NCBI RefSeq assembly: GCF_918797505.1
Contig: NC_092797.1
Location: 52,488,157-52,552,156 of the forward strand
Length of the DNA: 64,000 nucleotides
From: Bemisia tabaci
Taxonomy: Eukaryota; Arthropoda; Insecta; Hemiptera; Aleyrodidae
Direction of reading: 5' to 3'
Under the pieces are notes generated by a model. It did not search any database. It was not told the origin of the DNA and worked only from the letters and a program-made list of their open reading frames with translations. Below are positions 48,201 to 59,469 of the stretch, one piece after another. Numbering within the stretch: position 1 is the first letter of the stretch; each line of letters starts with the position of its first letter. The position numbers and the translations under genes are program-made.

Positions 48201-50633
48201 ACGAGAGTTACTTACATCACGAACACGAATTCACGAGCTTGCTTGGACCGGAACTGAATTTGACGAGTCCTGCGCCCCCCAGCGGCCATTGCCTAAAACC
48301 AGTTAGCGCACTGGAGGGGTCAGGCCCGCCAAATTTGAAATCCCTGTCTGCTAAGTTTCTACCGCGCTACAATATTATGTATTCACAATAAGACTGATTA
48401 ATTTGATCTGTTATCTTGTTGAAATCCTTGAATTGTTGTGAACTCCTCACCACCACACCTTTAAAATAAATCTCAAATTCACACAAAAATGTATCACAAT
48501 TCTGTTCACTGAAGAATTTTTTTTCACAGAGGACAGTGAGAGAAAAGACACAAATTCAGCGGATGATGTAAAATTAAAGGAATTTCAAAGAACTTTCAAC
48601 AACAATGAGGCAAAATCCCAGAATTCAAGGATATTCAAGGACTTGAAAATGCAAAAAAAAATTCAAGCATTCTCAAGGACTTTTCAAGGCGTCAGAAACC
48701 ACGTTTTGCTGATTCATTAGCAACGAAGTTTTTATGGAACTATCTGTGAAAACTGTGGATGTGTCACACTTAAAACATTGACCTAGAGGTATGAAATAAA
48801 ATGAATTCTAAATCACCTAGTTGACAGAGTTAATGCCATTTGATCAGCACGAGCCGCTCGCTCTAGCTTAATTGCATCCGGTGGGTCTGAAGTAACTTCA
48901 ATGCCAAGATATTCCAGAAAATCAAGGCATATCTCTCTCCGTTTGGAAGGTTTTCCAGAGTCTCCATTCAAGGGGTCTAACGCAGCATGCTTCACATGCA
49001 CGTCCTTCACAGCTACAACCCAAACAAAATGAAGAAACAGAATTTAGTGACATCTTGAGACAAATATTGAACGAGATATTAGATGATAAAGATTCGGGGA
49101 CCTCGATCCTCAACTGAATCAGTACTTATAGTGAGCGGAGGTCCAGTTTTAAAAATCTTTTTTTTCCCCCTGCAACTTTTAATTTTCCAGTTTTCCTTGC
49201 CATATTACCAAAGAAAGCAGCGGTAGTGCACTTCTTGGAACAGAAGTAACAGACATACAGGAACGGGACTGCTACATTAAAAGGGCATCAAAAATGCAAA
49301 AAAAAAAAAAAAAAAAAAAGAGTTTGAAAACTTTGACTTCCACCCTTCTTGAAAGTACAGATTTTTGAAATAGCTGCTTTTCAGCAGTGTGTAGCAGGAA
49401 AAAGTTTAAAGAAGATGATTTACTATACATTTAAGCAATACTAACATAATTTTTGTCTCTCTTTTACACATTGTCATACTCAAATATACTCAATTCATGC
49501 TTTAGAATTGCAATGTAAACCTCAAAGCACATGTCCTTACCTACTAGCTGCATTACGCTATGATATGAACAAATATTTTGGCTTTTGTTGGTTTCAGTTC
49601 CTATGTCATTTATTCCAAATTAATGATGATTAAGCAGACCAAAATAGTTATGGTCACCTGATATTAAGTTAATTAAACCAAGAAATTAGGGTTAGAGGAG
49701 AGTGCAAAGGTAGCTTACAGGGTTGCAATAGAATTTAGAGAATGAAATTGCCAGACATTTCCCTAACACATTTTGGTAAAATTCCCTGACAATAATGGAT
49801 ATGCCAGATGACTGAAAAGATGAAATTTGAAATAGTCTCCACGCAAAATCTGTTGTTCGAACCGTCAAACCCATTCTGGAAAGCAAAAAAAGGTGACTAA
49901 ACAATTTTTCCCTGACACTTGCGTCATTTTCCCAGACTTTTTAAAATTCCCACACACTTCCCAGTTTCCTGGTATTCCCTGACCGTGGCAACCCTACATT
50001 TAAAAGGTCAGTAGCACAAATTTTTTTAAAATTAATTTTCTGAAACCACAGGGTAAGTAAACTAAGCTTTTAGGAATTTTTCCAGATTTTTTTTCGGCCA
50101 TAAATGGCAAAAAAATGCTATCTATGAAATGTAAAACATGGGACCTGCTTGAAGCGATATTTTTGGGGGGCTCTGATGACTGAAGAAGAGGCAATGGCAT
50201 TTGCAGATTGACTGAACTCAACTTCAGGCAACGCCTTGCTAAGTACACCAACTCGCGGTTGTTTTTTTATTGGATTTTCTTCTTCTTGGAGATGATTTTT
50301 TGAATTATCCTTTTGGTTTGATCGCAAAATCTTGCATAAGAAAAACACTGATATAACCCTGCAAAAATTCCTTGCCACTGTCCCATGTCATTAATGAGTA
50401 TATTGAATTCTCACCCAAGTAGTTCATCAATCTTTGGATCTTGATTTTATCTTTCCTTAGAAGAAAGAGAATATCTTGGACTCCAATGCTTGCAGATTCC
50501 CTAAGCTCCGCAATCTCTTGCGCTTGTGAGAGGAGGGAGAACATCTGCTGGATCACGATATTTTCAATCAATTGTGCAGTTGCGATAGATGGTCTATGAC
50601 TGTCACCCAGACCCCACAACATGAGTTGAATAT
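45232..50633 (-). CDS. SUPT3H: Spt3, SAGA complex histone-fold subunit
   Basis: Four minus-strand exons join in phase: 50633-50415, 49012-48817, 46012-45727 and 45369-45232 (stop TGA). The first encodes histone-fold-like text DIQLMLWGLGDSHRP...IGVQDILFLLRKDKIKIQRL. The second gives the middle with REICLDFLEYLG and LERAARADQM. The third gives the second fold with STRAYLDFHLSRRVTF and LAKETVAQLVDLALLIRMD. The last gives PAISPEEIQEVIRRYW. This is the layout of Spt3/SUPT3H, which carries two histone folds in one chain and acts in the SAGA coactivator to help TBP bind promoters in the nucleus. About 280 residues are accounted for, slightly short of the human protein. The true start lies upstream: a 24-nt exon at 51961-51938 with acceptor TTTTTGTCAG and donor GTGAGAG would add PKTQIAI in the right phase. 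An in-frame ATG inside the first listed exon is the fallback start. Confidence 0.9.
46017..46410. repeat. tandem duplication of about 200 bp in a Spt3 intron
   Basis: 46017-46214 and 46215 to about 46410 repeat the same order of words: CAAATTTACAC, TTCTCAGGTTGAAAATTCA, CAGTGGATGCTCAT, GATTCATGC and CACATCATATTTT-like text. They differ by scattered changes, so the duplication is not recent. The first copy abuts the acceptor of the 46012 exon. Confidence 0.75.
46696..46751. repeat. two perfect hairpins back to back
   Basis: CTCCTCTTGTTA / TAACAAGAGGAG with a short loop occupies 46696-46721. It is followed without a gap by AGCCCATTTTGAAA / TTTCAAAATGGGCT at 46722-46751. They lie in a Spt3 intron. 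Their purpose is unknown. Confidence 0.8.
46866..47120 (+). mobile_element. non-LTR retrotransposon endonuclease/RT C-terminal fragment, decayed
   Basis: The frame reads QLVWYGHANRMTEERLPKKM, then LDWVPPERRRQGRPVKEW before a stop codon. This is the RTE-like C-terminal signature (WxGHxxRMxxxRLPKxxLxWxPxGxRxxGRPxxxW). The open stretch is broken by a stop after the last Trp and by frameshifts. It is related to 52131-52433 and lies in the same orientation, antisense to Spt3. Confidence 0.78.
47733..48376. repeat. foldback element, about 640 bp
   Basis: AATATTGTAGC-type ends pair, and the arms of about 270 bases contain TCAAATTTGGTGGGTCTGAC, CAGTGGCCGCTGGGGGGCGC and GAATTCGTGTTCGT with their complements. 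The centre is a short C/T-rich loop near 48020-48080. It is located inside a Spt3 intron. Confidence 0.88.
49719..49994. mobile_element. probable MITE, AGGGTTGC ends
   Basis: It starts CAGGGTTGCAATAG and ends GTGGCAACCCT. Inner words such as TTCCCTGAC recur in both directions. The arms are imperfect, so the exact ends are tentative. Confidence 0.5.
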
Positions 50634-50717
50634 CTGGAAGGGAATTAGTAAGAACTTATTGATATAACTCACATTGAACAACGGAAAAAATTTACATTGA
50701 AGTGGTCTTGGTTATCA

Positions 50718-50970
50718 CTGCCGTGCTGAGGAAGAACGTTGTATGAACATTCGAGAGTTGGCAAATTTCCTTCGATAAGACGTTCATTCTTAAGAAAAGT
50801 AATGCATATTTTTCCTTGAATTTTTCAGGATCTATAGGTGTAATTGCGAACAAAATTATCTGAGAAATTGGGAGGAAAATATTCATAAGTTTACCAGGAA
50901 ATTTGCGTTTTATCAAAGGAAATTTGGCAACGCCTGAAGGTTCATACAGCGTTTTCCCTTAGCACGGCAG
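50718..50970. mobile_element. MITE of the CTGCCGTGCTAAGG family (copy 2)
   Basis: CTGCCGTGCTGAGGAAGAAC pairs with GTTTTCCCTTAGCACGGCAG. It sits just upstream of the first solid Spt3 exon, in the intron. Confidence 0.85.
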
Positions 50971-52130
50971 ATCACAAGTGATCTTGGCATTGCAATTAGT
51001 AGGTTGCGCACTGAAGTGGGAGGGGCTGGGGCATTTAAAAAAAAAAAAAATTGAAAATGGGAAGGCAGGACAAGGGGGTTATGAAATAGAGAGACCGTCA
51101 AACTGGACTCAGAAATCAGGACAGCCAATTTGCTTCAGCACAAAACCCATGTGTTAGGTATTTGTGAATTCACAGGAAAAAAAAAAAAAAAAAAAAAAAG
51201 AAAAAGATAATGACTGGGAGAGAAAGGGGCTGAGAGATTTCAATGCACCTGGCTGCTAGAAAAAGACTTCGCGGTTTGCATGGCAAACAGATTGATCGTT
51301 CTTAAGAGAAGGCAGGAGTGCAGGCCTCCACTGTTACCTGTAATCTAACACTTCTTTCTCGTGGCAGTATCTCTCTCCTTTCTGCAAATCTCTGCAAATA
51401 CTACGTTCATGTTCGAACACAATTTTTGGAAGAATTCCTCAGATTTTCATGGTGAATGCAATCGCTGTTTTGCTTGCACTTACCATTTCAGCAAACGGCA
51501 TACCTCTTAGGGGTAAAATAGTGATCGAATTAGCAATGCTAGGCTAGAAGTTGTTTATTATACGCTGAAACAAAAGTCAAGTATTGTTATGACACTACAC
51601 ACCGATGGTGCTATCTAATTGCAGATATTAATCTATTAAGTGGTGCTGATTCTGAACCGATTAGATATTGATATTTGTCTCAACATACGATGAGCAACTC
51701 TGAAAAATGATAATTTCCGTTAATAAACTGAATTTTAACACACTTTAGCAAAACAACTCAAGGGATGACCGCAATCTGCCTGCATTAACACTATTTTAGA
51801 TTGTTCATTCATTCATTCAAAAAGAAAAGATTCCGATAGACAGACAGCTGGTCACCAGATTAGGGCTGTTCTATCTGTTGTCGGTTAGTTACCAAAACAG
51901 ATCTGTCGAAAAAAAGTTACGATGAGGGCACTCTCACCGATAGCGATCTGAGTTTTCGGAGCTGACAAAAATAAGCTGTTGCCATACGTACATCGATTTT
52001 ACATGCCGCTGCGCCAGGCAATCTGACAAACCAACACACAGGGCAAAAATGCATTGAGTACAAACTCTCAAAACTCCGATAAGGCGGGCTGTTAACAATA
52101 TCATCGCCACTGTCGGTACTGTCACCAGTT
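50971..52130. other. Spt3 intron and 5' area; candidate 24-nt exon only
   Basis: A-runs lie at 51033-51047 and 51178-51199. The only coding hint is the 24-nt exon 51938-51961 on the minus strand (see Spt3). I did not find an upstream first exon with an ATG in the right phase. Confidence 0.45.
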
Positions 52131-52433
52131 TTGGTAAGGGACGATACCAATGAATGTGTCCGAGAGATAATGGGCGTTGAGGGGACGATTGTGCATAATA
52201 TCATGACCAGGCAATTGGTATGGTATGGGCATGTGCAGAGAATGGCTGATACCAGGTTGCCGAAGAAGGTGTTGGAGTGGGTCCCCCCAGGTAGGCGACG
52301 GAGAGGGCGTCCAGCCAAACAGTGGGTAGAGGGCATCCGTGAAGAGATGGAGAGATGCCAGCTTCCGGAGGATCTCTACCATGATAGATTCCTGTGGAGA
52401 GCAGGTGTCACAGAGCGCCCTGGCGTGCCATAA
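52131..52433 (+). mobile_element. non-LTR retrotransposon C-terminal fragment, open frame
   Basis: A 100-residue open frame contains QLVWYGHVQRMADTRLPKKV, then LEWVPPGRRRRGRPAKQW and EEMERCQLPEDLYHDR. It is the C-terminal tail found after the reverse transcriptase in RTE-like endonuclease/RT proteins. The RT itself is absent. Better preserved than 46866-47120, so it is a younger fragment. Confidence 0.82.
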
Positions 52434-53282
52434 AAGCGGCTTATGCATAAATATGATACCAATGGCGTTCCGGGTAGAATCAGTTTGCACACCCCTACAG
52501 CAGATGCAGATGCAAAGCACCCTATTACGCTGAACTCCCGTACTCATGCACAGTACCGTCTTACTTCTGGTTGTGGATCAAAGTTGCCAGCACAATTACG
52601 CCTACCCTGGTGGAAGGTGAACTCAAATAAATGTAACATTCATACATTACCCTTCACAAAAGACAGAGAGGGTCCAGCGCCAAAATCATCAGGATTGGTG
52701 ACCATTTCCGGTGCTATCATGCTGACAGGAGGAAGAAGCACCTTTTCACGAGTCTCTTCCTTTCTCGATCCTCGTGACAGACAGTCAATAAAAGTACTGT
52801 GAAGACGATAATGACACTAAGTAAAGGTATTCTCAGTCACAGTCAGAAAACTGAAAAGTTTCTTGAAAAACACAAGACGGTAGCAACGTCGAACATCCAA
52901 GGTAGAATTTTTAAATGTTTCCAAAAATGTGCTAAAACTACAAGAATCTGATTCAAAACTTCTCATTAAATTAGAATAATGAAACTGAGAAATACATGAA
53001 GAGGTGCAAAAATTCGGGAAAAATCTGGCCACGGACGCCGACGCCACGGTGGGCAGTGTGGGCACAACCAAACTGAGGTTATGTTATTGTTTTGTTATCA
53101 CGAGCACGGTTCTTGGATTTAGTGAAAGTCTCGCGTATTTTCATTTTTTCATTTATATAGTGTGGTAATCAACCAATATGTAAGTGAGGTGACGCGAAAA
53201 TTTTACGCAGAATCTACCATATCCAACGTGCACGATTCTATCTTCATCCCCCTGTTTAGGTCAGCGACCAACAAGCTCAATC
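52434..53282. other. upstream region of mL64; no supported gene
   Basis: It probably contains the mL64 promoter and perhaps the first Spt3 exon, giving a head-to-head pair. A minus-strand frame at 52817-53071 starts MVVPTLPTVASASVARFF but shows no known motif and cannot be joined with confidence. TATATAG at about 53155 is a possible TATA-like element for mL64. Confidence 0.4.
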
Positions 53283-54134
53283 ATGATGATGGTATCTTTT
53301 CCAAGTCCTCTCTGCTTTGCAAAAAATCTGCGTATTAACCTTCGTGAGCTTTCAAGCATTAGAGCTCTGAGCACCGCTGTCTCTAAAGAAACAGAGCCAC
53401 CATCCAAAGATGGTAAAGTGGATCAAGAACTTTTCCTTGAAACAGGAGAACAGGAAGAGGAGAGGGAACGTTACATTGAGATGAGGCGAAATAAGTCTCG
53501 ACTCTATCCTCAAGACCGAAACAGAGTGCATAACAAACCTCCGTGGCTGGATGTTGAAGCGGACTTGGAGACACTTAAAACTGTCCGATGGAATCGAAGG
53601 ATGTATGGGCGCTATGGAAACAGTAGTAATGTGGATCCACGCATCGCATGGCCCACTAAAGAAGATTTGGTGCAAGCAAAAGAATATGAAAGTTTGTTGT
53701 GCCCCAAAAGTATTCAGGAAATGGTTGAAGAAGAAAAAGCGAAGATAATGGAGAAAGAGAGGAAAGAAATAGAACAAGATAAGAAAATTATAGAGAACCT
53801 AAAGAAAATGAACGTGTGGAAGGAAGAGATGAAAGCCAAGATTACCAAGAAACTCCAACAAGCTACGGAAGCCAAAGAGAAAAGAGCCAAACTAATTGAG
53901 GACGTTCGCAGACATATCGGTTACGCCATTGATCCGAGAGATAACAAATTCCAAGAAATACTTGAACAGAAAGAAAAGGAAGAGAGGAAGGCTCTGAAAG
54001 AGGCGAAGAAGCAAAAGAAACACGAAGAGATGGTTGCTAAGATGATGAAGTTGGCTGAGGATGACAAGAAGGAAAGAGACGAGAAAAAGCTGTCAAAAAC
54101 AAAAGACTCAGATTCCGAGCCACAAAAAGAATAA
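53283..54134 (+). CDS. GADD45GIP1: mitochondrial large-ribosomal-subunit protein mL64 (CRIF1)
   Basis: A single-exon gene of 283 codons. The first 35 residues have no acidic side chains until the Glu of RELSS and are rich in Ser, Leu and Arg, as expected for a mitochondrial targeting peptide. Next come a basic segment (YIEMRRNKSRLYPQDRNRV), the conserved RIAWPTKEDLVQAKEYE, and a long charged helix with HIGYAIDPRDNKFQEILEQ. This last segment matches the GADD45GIP1 family (LLGYQVDPRSxRFQELL). The C-terminus is a Lys/Glu coiled coil. The protein is part of the mitoribosome exit-tunnel region and supports membrane insertion of newly made OXPHOS subunits. It is longer than the human protein (222 residues), mostly in the N-terminal part. 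Three successive ATG codons at 53283, 53286 and 53289 make the exact start uncertain by two residues. Confidence 0.9.
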   Translation: MMMVSFPSPLCFAKNLRINLRELSSIRALSTAVSKETEPPSKDGKVDQELFLETGEQEEERERYIEMRRNKSRLYPQDRNRVHNKPPWLDVEADLETLKTVRWNRRMYGRYGNSSNVDPRIAWPTKEDLVQAKEYESLLCPKSIQEMVEEEKAKIMEKERKEIEQDKKIIENLKKMNVWKEEMKAKITKKLQQATEAKEKRAKLIEDVRRHIGYAIDPRDNKFQEILEQKEKEERKALKEAKKQKKHEEMVAKMMKLAEDDKKERDEKKLSKTKDSDSEPQKE

Positions 54135-54512
54135 TTTTTGAGTTTACGAAGTTTTGAGTTATCAGGAAGAAACTTGCAAGCCAAAATCAGGTGAGTTGAC
54201 ATCTTCAAGTCTCTTTTTAAGTACCTTTTCTTAAGTCAAATGGATGCCCGGAAAGTTCCTTTCAGAATATTGTCAGGCTGTGAAAACTGCTCTAATTTTC
54301 AAGATTGTCTCTTTCTTAGGAAGTTGTGCCACAATTTAAGGCAGTGATTGCATATTGTAACTATACTATTCATTTCCTTATCAAAACTGAATCAAGACTA
54401 AAGATGGCATACCTTCATTGGCTTTTTACTTCAGGTATTGGTCAAATTATTCAGCACCAACTCAAGTAAAACCTTTGTAGCTAAAACGTTTTTTTTTTTA
54501 TATTTGGCATGT

Positions 54513-54961
54513 TTAAGGTGATTCGTCAAGCTCAAGTGAGGTGGTCGAACTGGCAAGTGATATATTGCATTGAGTAAGTAAAAACTCGCGGCAGATTTTG
54601 GATTTGTAGCAAAAAAAGGAAGACAGCCCCTGGGCATGAGCCTAAAGAATCATTCTAGACCCAAAAATCGGCAAAATTCAGAGAAATGAAAGCAGAATAG
54701 TGTTTGGAAAAAAACCTCGCATTCGATACAGAAATCGATAGCTGAATCGGATGCGAGGTTTTTTTCCAAACACTATTCTGCTTTCATTTCTCTGAATTTT
54801 GCAGATTTTTGGGTTTAGAATGATTCTTAAGGCTCATGCGCAGGGGCTGTGGTCCTTTTTTTGCTATAATCCAAAATCTGCCGCGATTTTTTACTTAATC
54901 AAAGCGATATATATCACATGCCAGTTCGACCACCTCACTTGAGCTTGACGAATCACCTTAA
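54513..54961. mobile_element. near-perfect foldback flanked by TTAA
   Basis: TTAAGGTGATTCGTCAAGCT at the left and AGCTTGACGAATCACCTTAA at the right pair. The arms of about 215 bases are nearly exact (GAGAAATGAAAGCAGAATAG, CTCGCATTCGATAC and complements) around a loop of about 20 bases near 54735. TTAA at both ends could be a piggyBac-type target or part of the repeat itself. It is the best-preserved member of the family found after each Hsp70. Confidence 0.9.
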
Positions 54962-55416
54962 GTAACGTTTTCAAACTGAGTCCTTCCATCTTGGTGTCAA
55001 ACCTTCCAAAATCAGTGCTCTCAAAAAAATTGTACCCTAAACAAATATTGTAAGTTTGTAGTTAGATAACACCAATTCAGTTCTGTTCCAGGTTATCTGA
55101 TGTTGAAAGTTAGAAACGTTCCTACTTTTGTGAATCCTCTGCAGCAGCCTTGAAAAGAAAAATGAATTGACCAGAACTATTCGGACCTCTTGTGATTTGC
55201 GGCCTTATCATTTCGAGTCTGTCCAACCATCAACTTTTTTACTTTTTTAAAAAAAAAAAATTGTAAACCATTATGCATTATGTAATGATGTTAATTAGAT
55301 GATAATTTTGTTCAGAATTTCTTCCTCTTGTCTTTAGTCACCACTATTAAATTCCATCAATTATCGACTAAACGATGAAGAAATTTTTTTTTATTGCTCC
55401 TGTCTACTGATACATT

Positions 55417-55670
55417 GAGCTGTGCTAAGGAAGAATGCCGTATGAACATTTGAAAGTTGCCAAATTTCCTCAGATAAAATGTTTATTTTTGAGAAATGTT
55501 ATGAATATTTTCCCTTGAAATTTTTAGGAACTTTAGAAGAAATTGCGAACGAAATTATCTGAAAAATTGGAAGGAAAATATTCACAAGTTTACTAGGAAA
55601 TTGGTGTTTTATCAAAGGAAATTTGGCGAACGCCTGAAGGTTCGTACGGCGTTTTTCCCTAGCACGGCAG
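55417..55670. mobile_element. MITE of the CTGCCGTGCTAAGG family (copy 3)
   Basis: GCTGTGCTAAGGAAGAATGC pairs with GTTTTTCCCTAGCACGGCAG. The left terminus has changed bases. Confidence 0.8.
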
Positions 55671-56178
55671 CATTAGTCCACTTAGTTTTCTCAGATTCCA
55701 AACTCCCTGACTTATCAACACTTTTTTTGTAGCCAAAACATGTTTACAAAAAATGTTTAGCCCGTAGTCTTTTGAAATTGAAACAAATTCAAAATTTGAA
55801 AACTTAGATGAGATGCTGCACTTTCTTATGATCGCTTCATCAGCTTGTTCTAATTTTTATCTGGTGCTCATAGCAATTTACTTAAAAAGCAAGTGAGGTA
55901 CTTTGGAAAGTAGGTAAGCAAACTCTCTACTTGCATTTTTCTATCTACATCCACGAATGTTGAGTCTTGCAGAGCAGCTGTTGCCCTCAAGTTTTTAAAG
56001 TAGACACTTTTTTCCCCATCTTTTTTTTAAATTTAAAGGGACTTCACCGTAATAATTTCCCCTGAAAAGCAGTTTTATTCTCAATGCCCTTGAAAAGTCA
56101 GAGAAAAGTCCAAACAATCCATGTTTAGCAACCTTAGAGAGTCAGGTTTGGAAGTCCTGGAAAGCGATATTCAGAACT

Positions 56179-56430
56179 CTGCCTTGCTAAAGAAGAACGC
56201 CAGATGAACATTTAAGAGTTGCCAAATTTCCCTCGATAAAACAAATATTTTTGATGACATTTATACATATTTTCCCTTGAAATTTTTGGATGTTTCAGAT
56301 TAAATTGTGTACAAAATTGTCTGAAATTTTGGAAAATAATATTCGCAATTTTCCCAGTAAATTCGGTATTTATCGGAGGAAACTTGGCAACGCCTGAAGG
56401 CTCATACGGCGTCCTTCCTTAGCATGGCAG
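56179..56430. mobile_element. MITE of the CTGCCGTGCTAAGG family (copy 4)
   Basis: CTGCCTTGCTAAAGAAGAAC pairs with GTCCTTCCTTAGCATGGCAG. It lies 0.5 kb from copy 3 in the same orientation. Confidence 0.82.
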
Positions 56431-58086
56431 AACTGACAGTAAAATTTACAGTTAAAAAAAGCAGTGTAAGAACGAGAGAGATATGCATTTATTCAATCTT
56501 TGTGGACGGATTAAGACTTAACAGATCAAAGAATTAAGACACAAATAAATAAGTCTATATAAGATCAAAATTCTTAAAATAATATTAAAAAGAAGTAAAA
56601 AAATAGTGCATTTTCTTGGTAAAATACACTAAAAAGAGAAGTTGTAAATACTTATATGGATTAACATAAAAAAGGACGGATCTGATCACTTGTGCTGAGA
56701 AATGTACATCTATAACAGATGCTAAATAATACATGAACAGGACCACATTATTAGGCAAGTTATGTACATGTTAAATATTTATTATGATAGGAGTAGCATA
56801 TTCACCTATTATCACCATCACTTTTGATTAGGTTCGGCCTGTTAGCCAATTGAAACGGTCATTCTCAAAAATACTGAAGCGCCAGAAATTAAAATATGAG
56901 AGAAACATAAAAAAAACTTGCTTGAATTGACTAAATATCAGAGCTTCAAAATATTAAACCAGTTAATTAATGAATCACATTATTAATTGATAAAGAATTT
57001 ATAATTTGTCAGTTAAATAGAGTTTCTACTATTTTTCTTATAATTTTATTTCTGGCGCTGAAGTCTTTTAGGGAAAGACTAATACAAATATGAGAGCCAT
57101 TTATTTCATTTTTTTTAAAAAATGACAAACCAAAAGAATATATCTTCAAATTTTAGATTTAAACCAACAATGTCATATGACCACTGAAGGAGTAAATGAA
57201 AGGTTATTTAATAAGGATATTTATGGTTGTTTTGCAGTGCATCTCAGAAACATCATAAAGCAATATTTCTACACAGCTAATAAATACTTAATGACAACAA
57301 TGATTCAATTCTGTCGACACCAAGCTAAAAAATCTCAATTTTTTTTAAAAAAAATAAATTGCTCTGATGTTCTCATTTGGGTGGTGTCATGGCGTCAACA
57401 ACTTATCATTTCGACAAAATTCTCCCATTTCTTCTCCCAGTAACTTTTTACCATTTCACGAAAAGTATTCTTCTTAATATCATTCTCTTCGATTCACTAT
57501 TTGATACACCTATTTAGCCTGTAATGGTTGTCAAGGGAAACAGCAGTGTGGCTTGCCTTAAAAAAAAATTTTTTTAAAAAAAAAAGACAAATGGATATTG
57601 CACTATAATACAGGTTTAAAACTGCACTGATAACAAAAGGCCAAAGCCTCCTTCATCACTGAGATTAATACTTGATAAAAAAAATACAGTATGTAGTAAG
57701 GTGATGCTGAAGGATCTGAGGACAAGATCTGCCACTGTGTTGCGCTGCTACACAATCGGTGTTATTGAGAAGCAATGATTACCATAAAGGACAAATTAAT
57801 GCGAGAAACTGCTTTATAATATGTGGCACCATTGATACAGTGTTATGACATAAAAGAGAAGACTCATTGAAAATTCATATTAGAAACTGCCATAATGCAT
57901 GTCTCTCATTGACTAAATGCATAAAAAAGAGATATTAATGCGCTATCTCTCTCTTACACATGGAGTTAATAAAAAACGTTGTTATGGTAGTTTCTAATAA
58001 AAATTTTCAATGAACCCTCCCAAATTTGATGTCATTACTACTCTCAGTATTAATGCTGCTACATGATATGGATCAATTTCCTGCAT
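56431..58086. other. no supported gene
   Basis: Very AT-rich. The frame at 57177-57443 (88 residues) has no motif. GACTCATTGAAAATTCATATTAGAAAC (57860-57886) is partly mirrored at 57990-58012 with the same AAACTGCCATAA words, suggesting an old small inverted repeat. Confidence 0.5.
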
Positions 58087-58516
58087 AAGGGTGTCTACTA
58101 AAATAGGTTGGCCAGAAAAATAGGCTGATCAGTACTTTTTCAGTACATTCCCAAGAAATTCAGTACCTACTCAGCAGAAAACTTTGGTACTTTTTCAGTA
58201 CCTCTCTTTGACGAAATTCGAATTTTTTTTGAAAATTTGGAATTCTAGCTTGAATTTTGATAAATATGATATGGCCACAAAACATTGTGACTTGAAGATT
58301 ATCTGATTGCAAACCGCAATCTTGGAGGCAAATACTACTCTAAGAATCAATGCACAGGGGATTACATACTTTTTAGGCTTCATTAAAAACAACATGCGTG
58401 GTATGAAGGAAAAAATTCTAGACCTTCTTGCAGAATTTCCGCAATTTATCAGTACTTCCGGACCACCCTTAAAAAATCAGTACTATTTCCGAAAATTCCG
58501 GACTGGTAGATACCCT
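58087..58516. mobile_element. probable MITE, GGGTGTCTAC ends
   Basis: It begins GGGTGTCTACTAAAATAGG and ends CTGGTAGATACCCT. Words like CAGTACTTTTTCAGTAC occur near the left and GTACTTCCGG near the right. The ends are imperfect complements. Confidence 0.5.
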
Positions 58517-59469
58517 GTGCATTAATTTATCCAATACAATAATTACTAATTCTCAAAGACACAACGATGTAGCAGTGAAACGCAAAGACCGCTTTCATCC
58601 CCATATCACTTAGAATTACCTTAAGCTCTTGAATGGTTAATAAGCCTTAAAAGTCAAAAGCGGAGCAAAAATCAGTATTAAGATCTGGTCTGGAGATATG
58701 TAAAAGATTGTATGGTAACTTTGAACCATAGAATTGTGCGGCTCCATAGAAGAGAAGGTGATTTTAGAGATAAATTGGCAGTTTTAAGACTAACAACTAC
58801 AAGAAATGAAAAGCTTAAAATTACTTATTTTACAACATTTTTGCAGCTGATGAGCATATTAGAGATAGGTTTTGTACCTAACAATGAACGCATTATTTCT
58901 TAGATCAAGTAGTGGAGGCCAAAGTGTCTTTGGACTTCAGGATAAATAACAGACGATGTCATTTTGGTGAATGGTTTCAGTGAGTATTTTACAATGGATC
59001 TCAAGATTCTTAGCTTTCCCTCTCGAAGTTATGATTTTCCGCTTGTGTTGAAAGCTTGTTCTGGCGGTCAAGTAAAATTAAAATAGAATAGAAAAATCAA
59101 AAAAGAGAAAAGATTTCTTGAAATCTTTGGGTGGTAGTTTTTCCTGATTCTAAACACTTCAGACTCCCCAGGGACAGAATGGACGCTATCAGTATCATAT
59201 CTTGAGGAGGAGCTTAAAATTGATATATGCTCTTTATGGTAAGTGGCAATGAAATAAGTTTTATTGGTGTTTTTTTCAACATTCGATTTGGACAATTCTT
59301 TCAAGGAGGCGATAACTGATAGCATCTGTGACATTTTATAAAGGACATGATAAATTTTTACAGTTGTTATGACGAAGCACTACGAGTTGCTAGCTATTCT
59401 GGTGTCTTTCTGTTGTTAATTAACTTGAAGCCGTAGTAGGTTCAAAAGACTTGAGATAGGTAATAAGTG
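58517..59469. other. no supported gene
   Basis: AT-rich unique sequence. The frames at 58712-58903 and 59068-59334 are short and without recognisable domains. Confidence 0.5.

Noticed and set aside
50118..50347. Possible extra Spt3 exon (frame with NQKDNSKNHLQEEENP)
   Set aside because: The exons 50415-50633 and 48817-49012 join directly in phase and the joined text aligns naturally with Spt3. This frame has no acceptable donor.
53352..53777. Minus-strand 141-residue ORF under mL64
   Set aside because: Antisense shadow of the Lys/Glu-rich mL64 frame, giving a Phe/Leu/Ser-rich text without motif.
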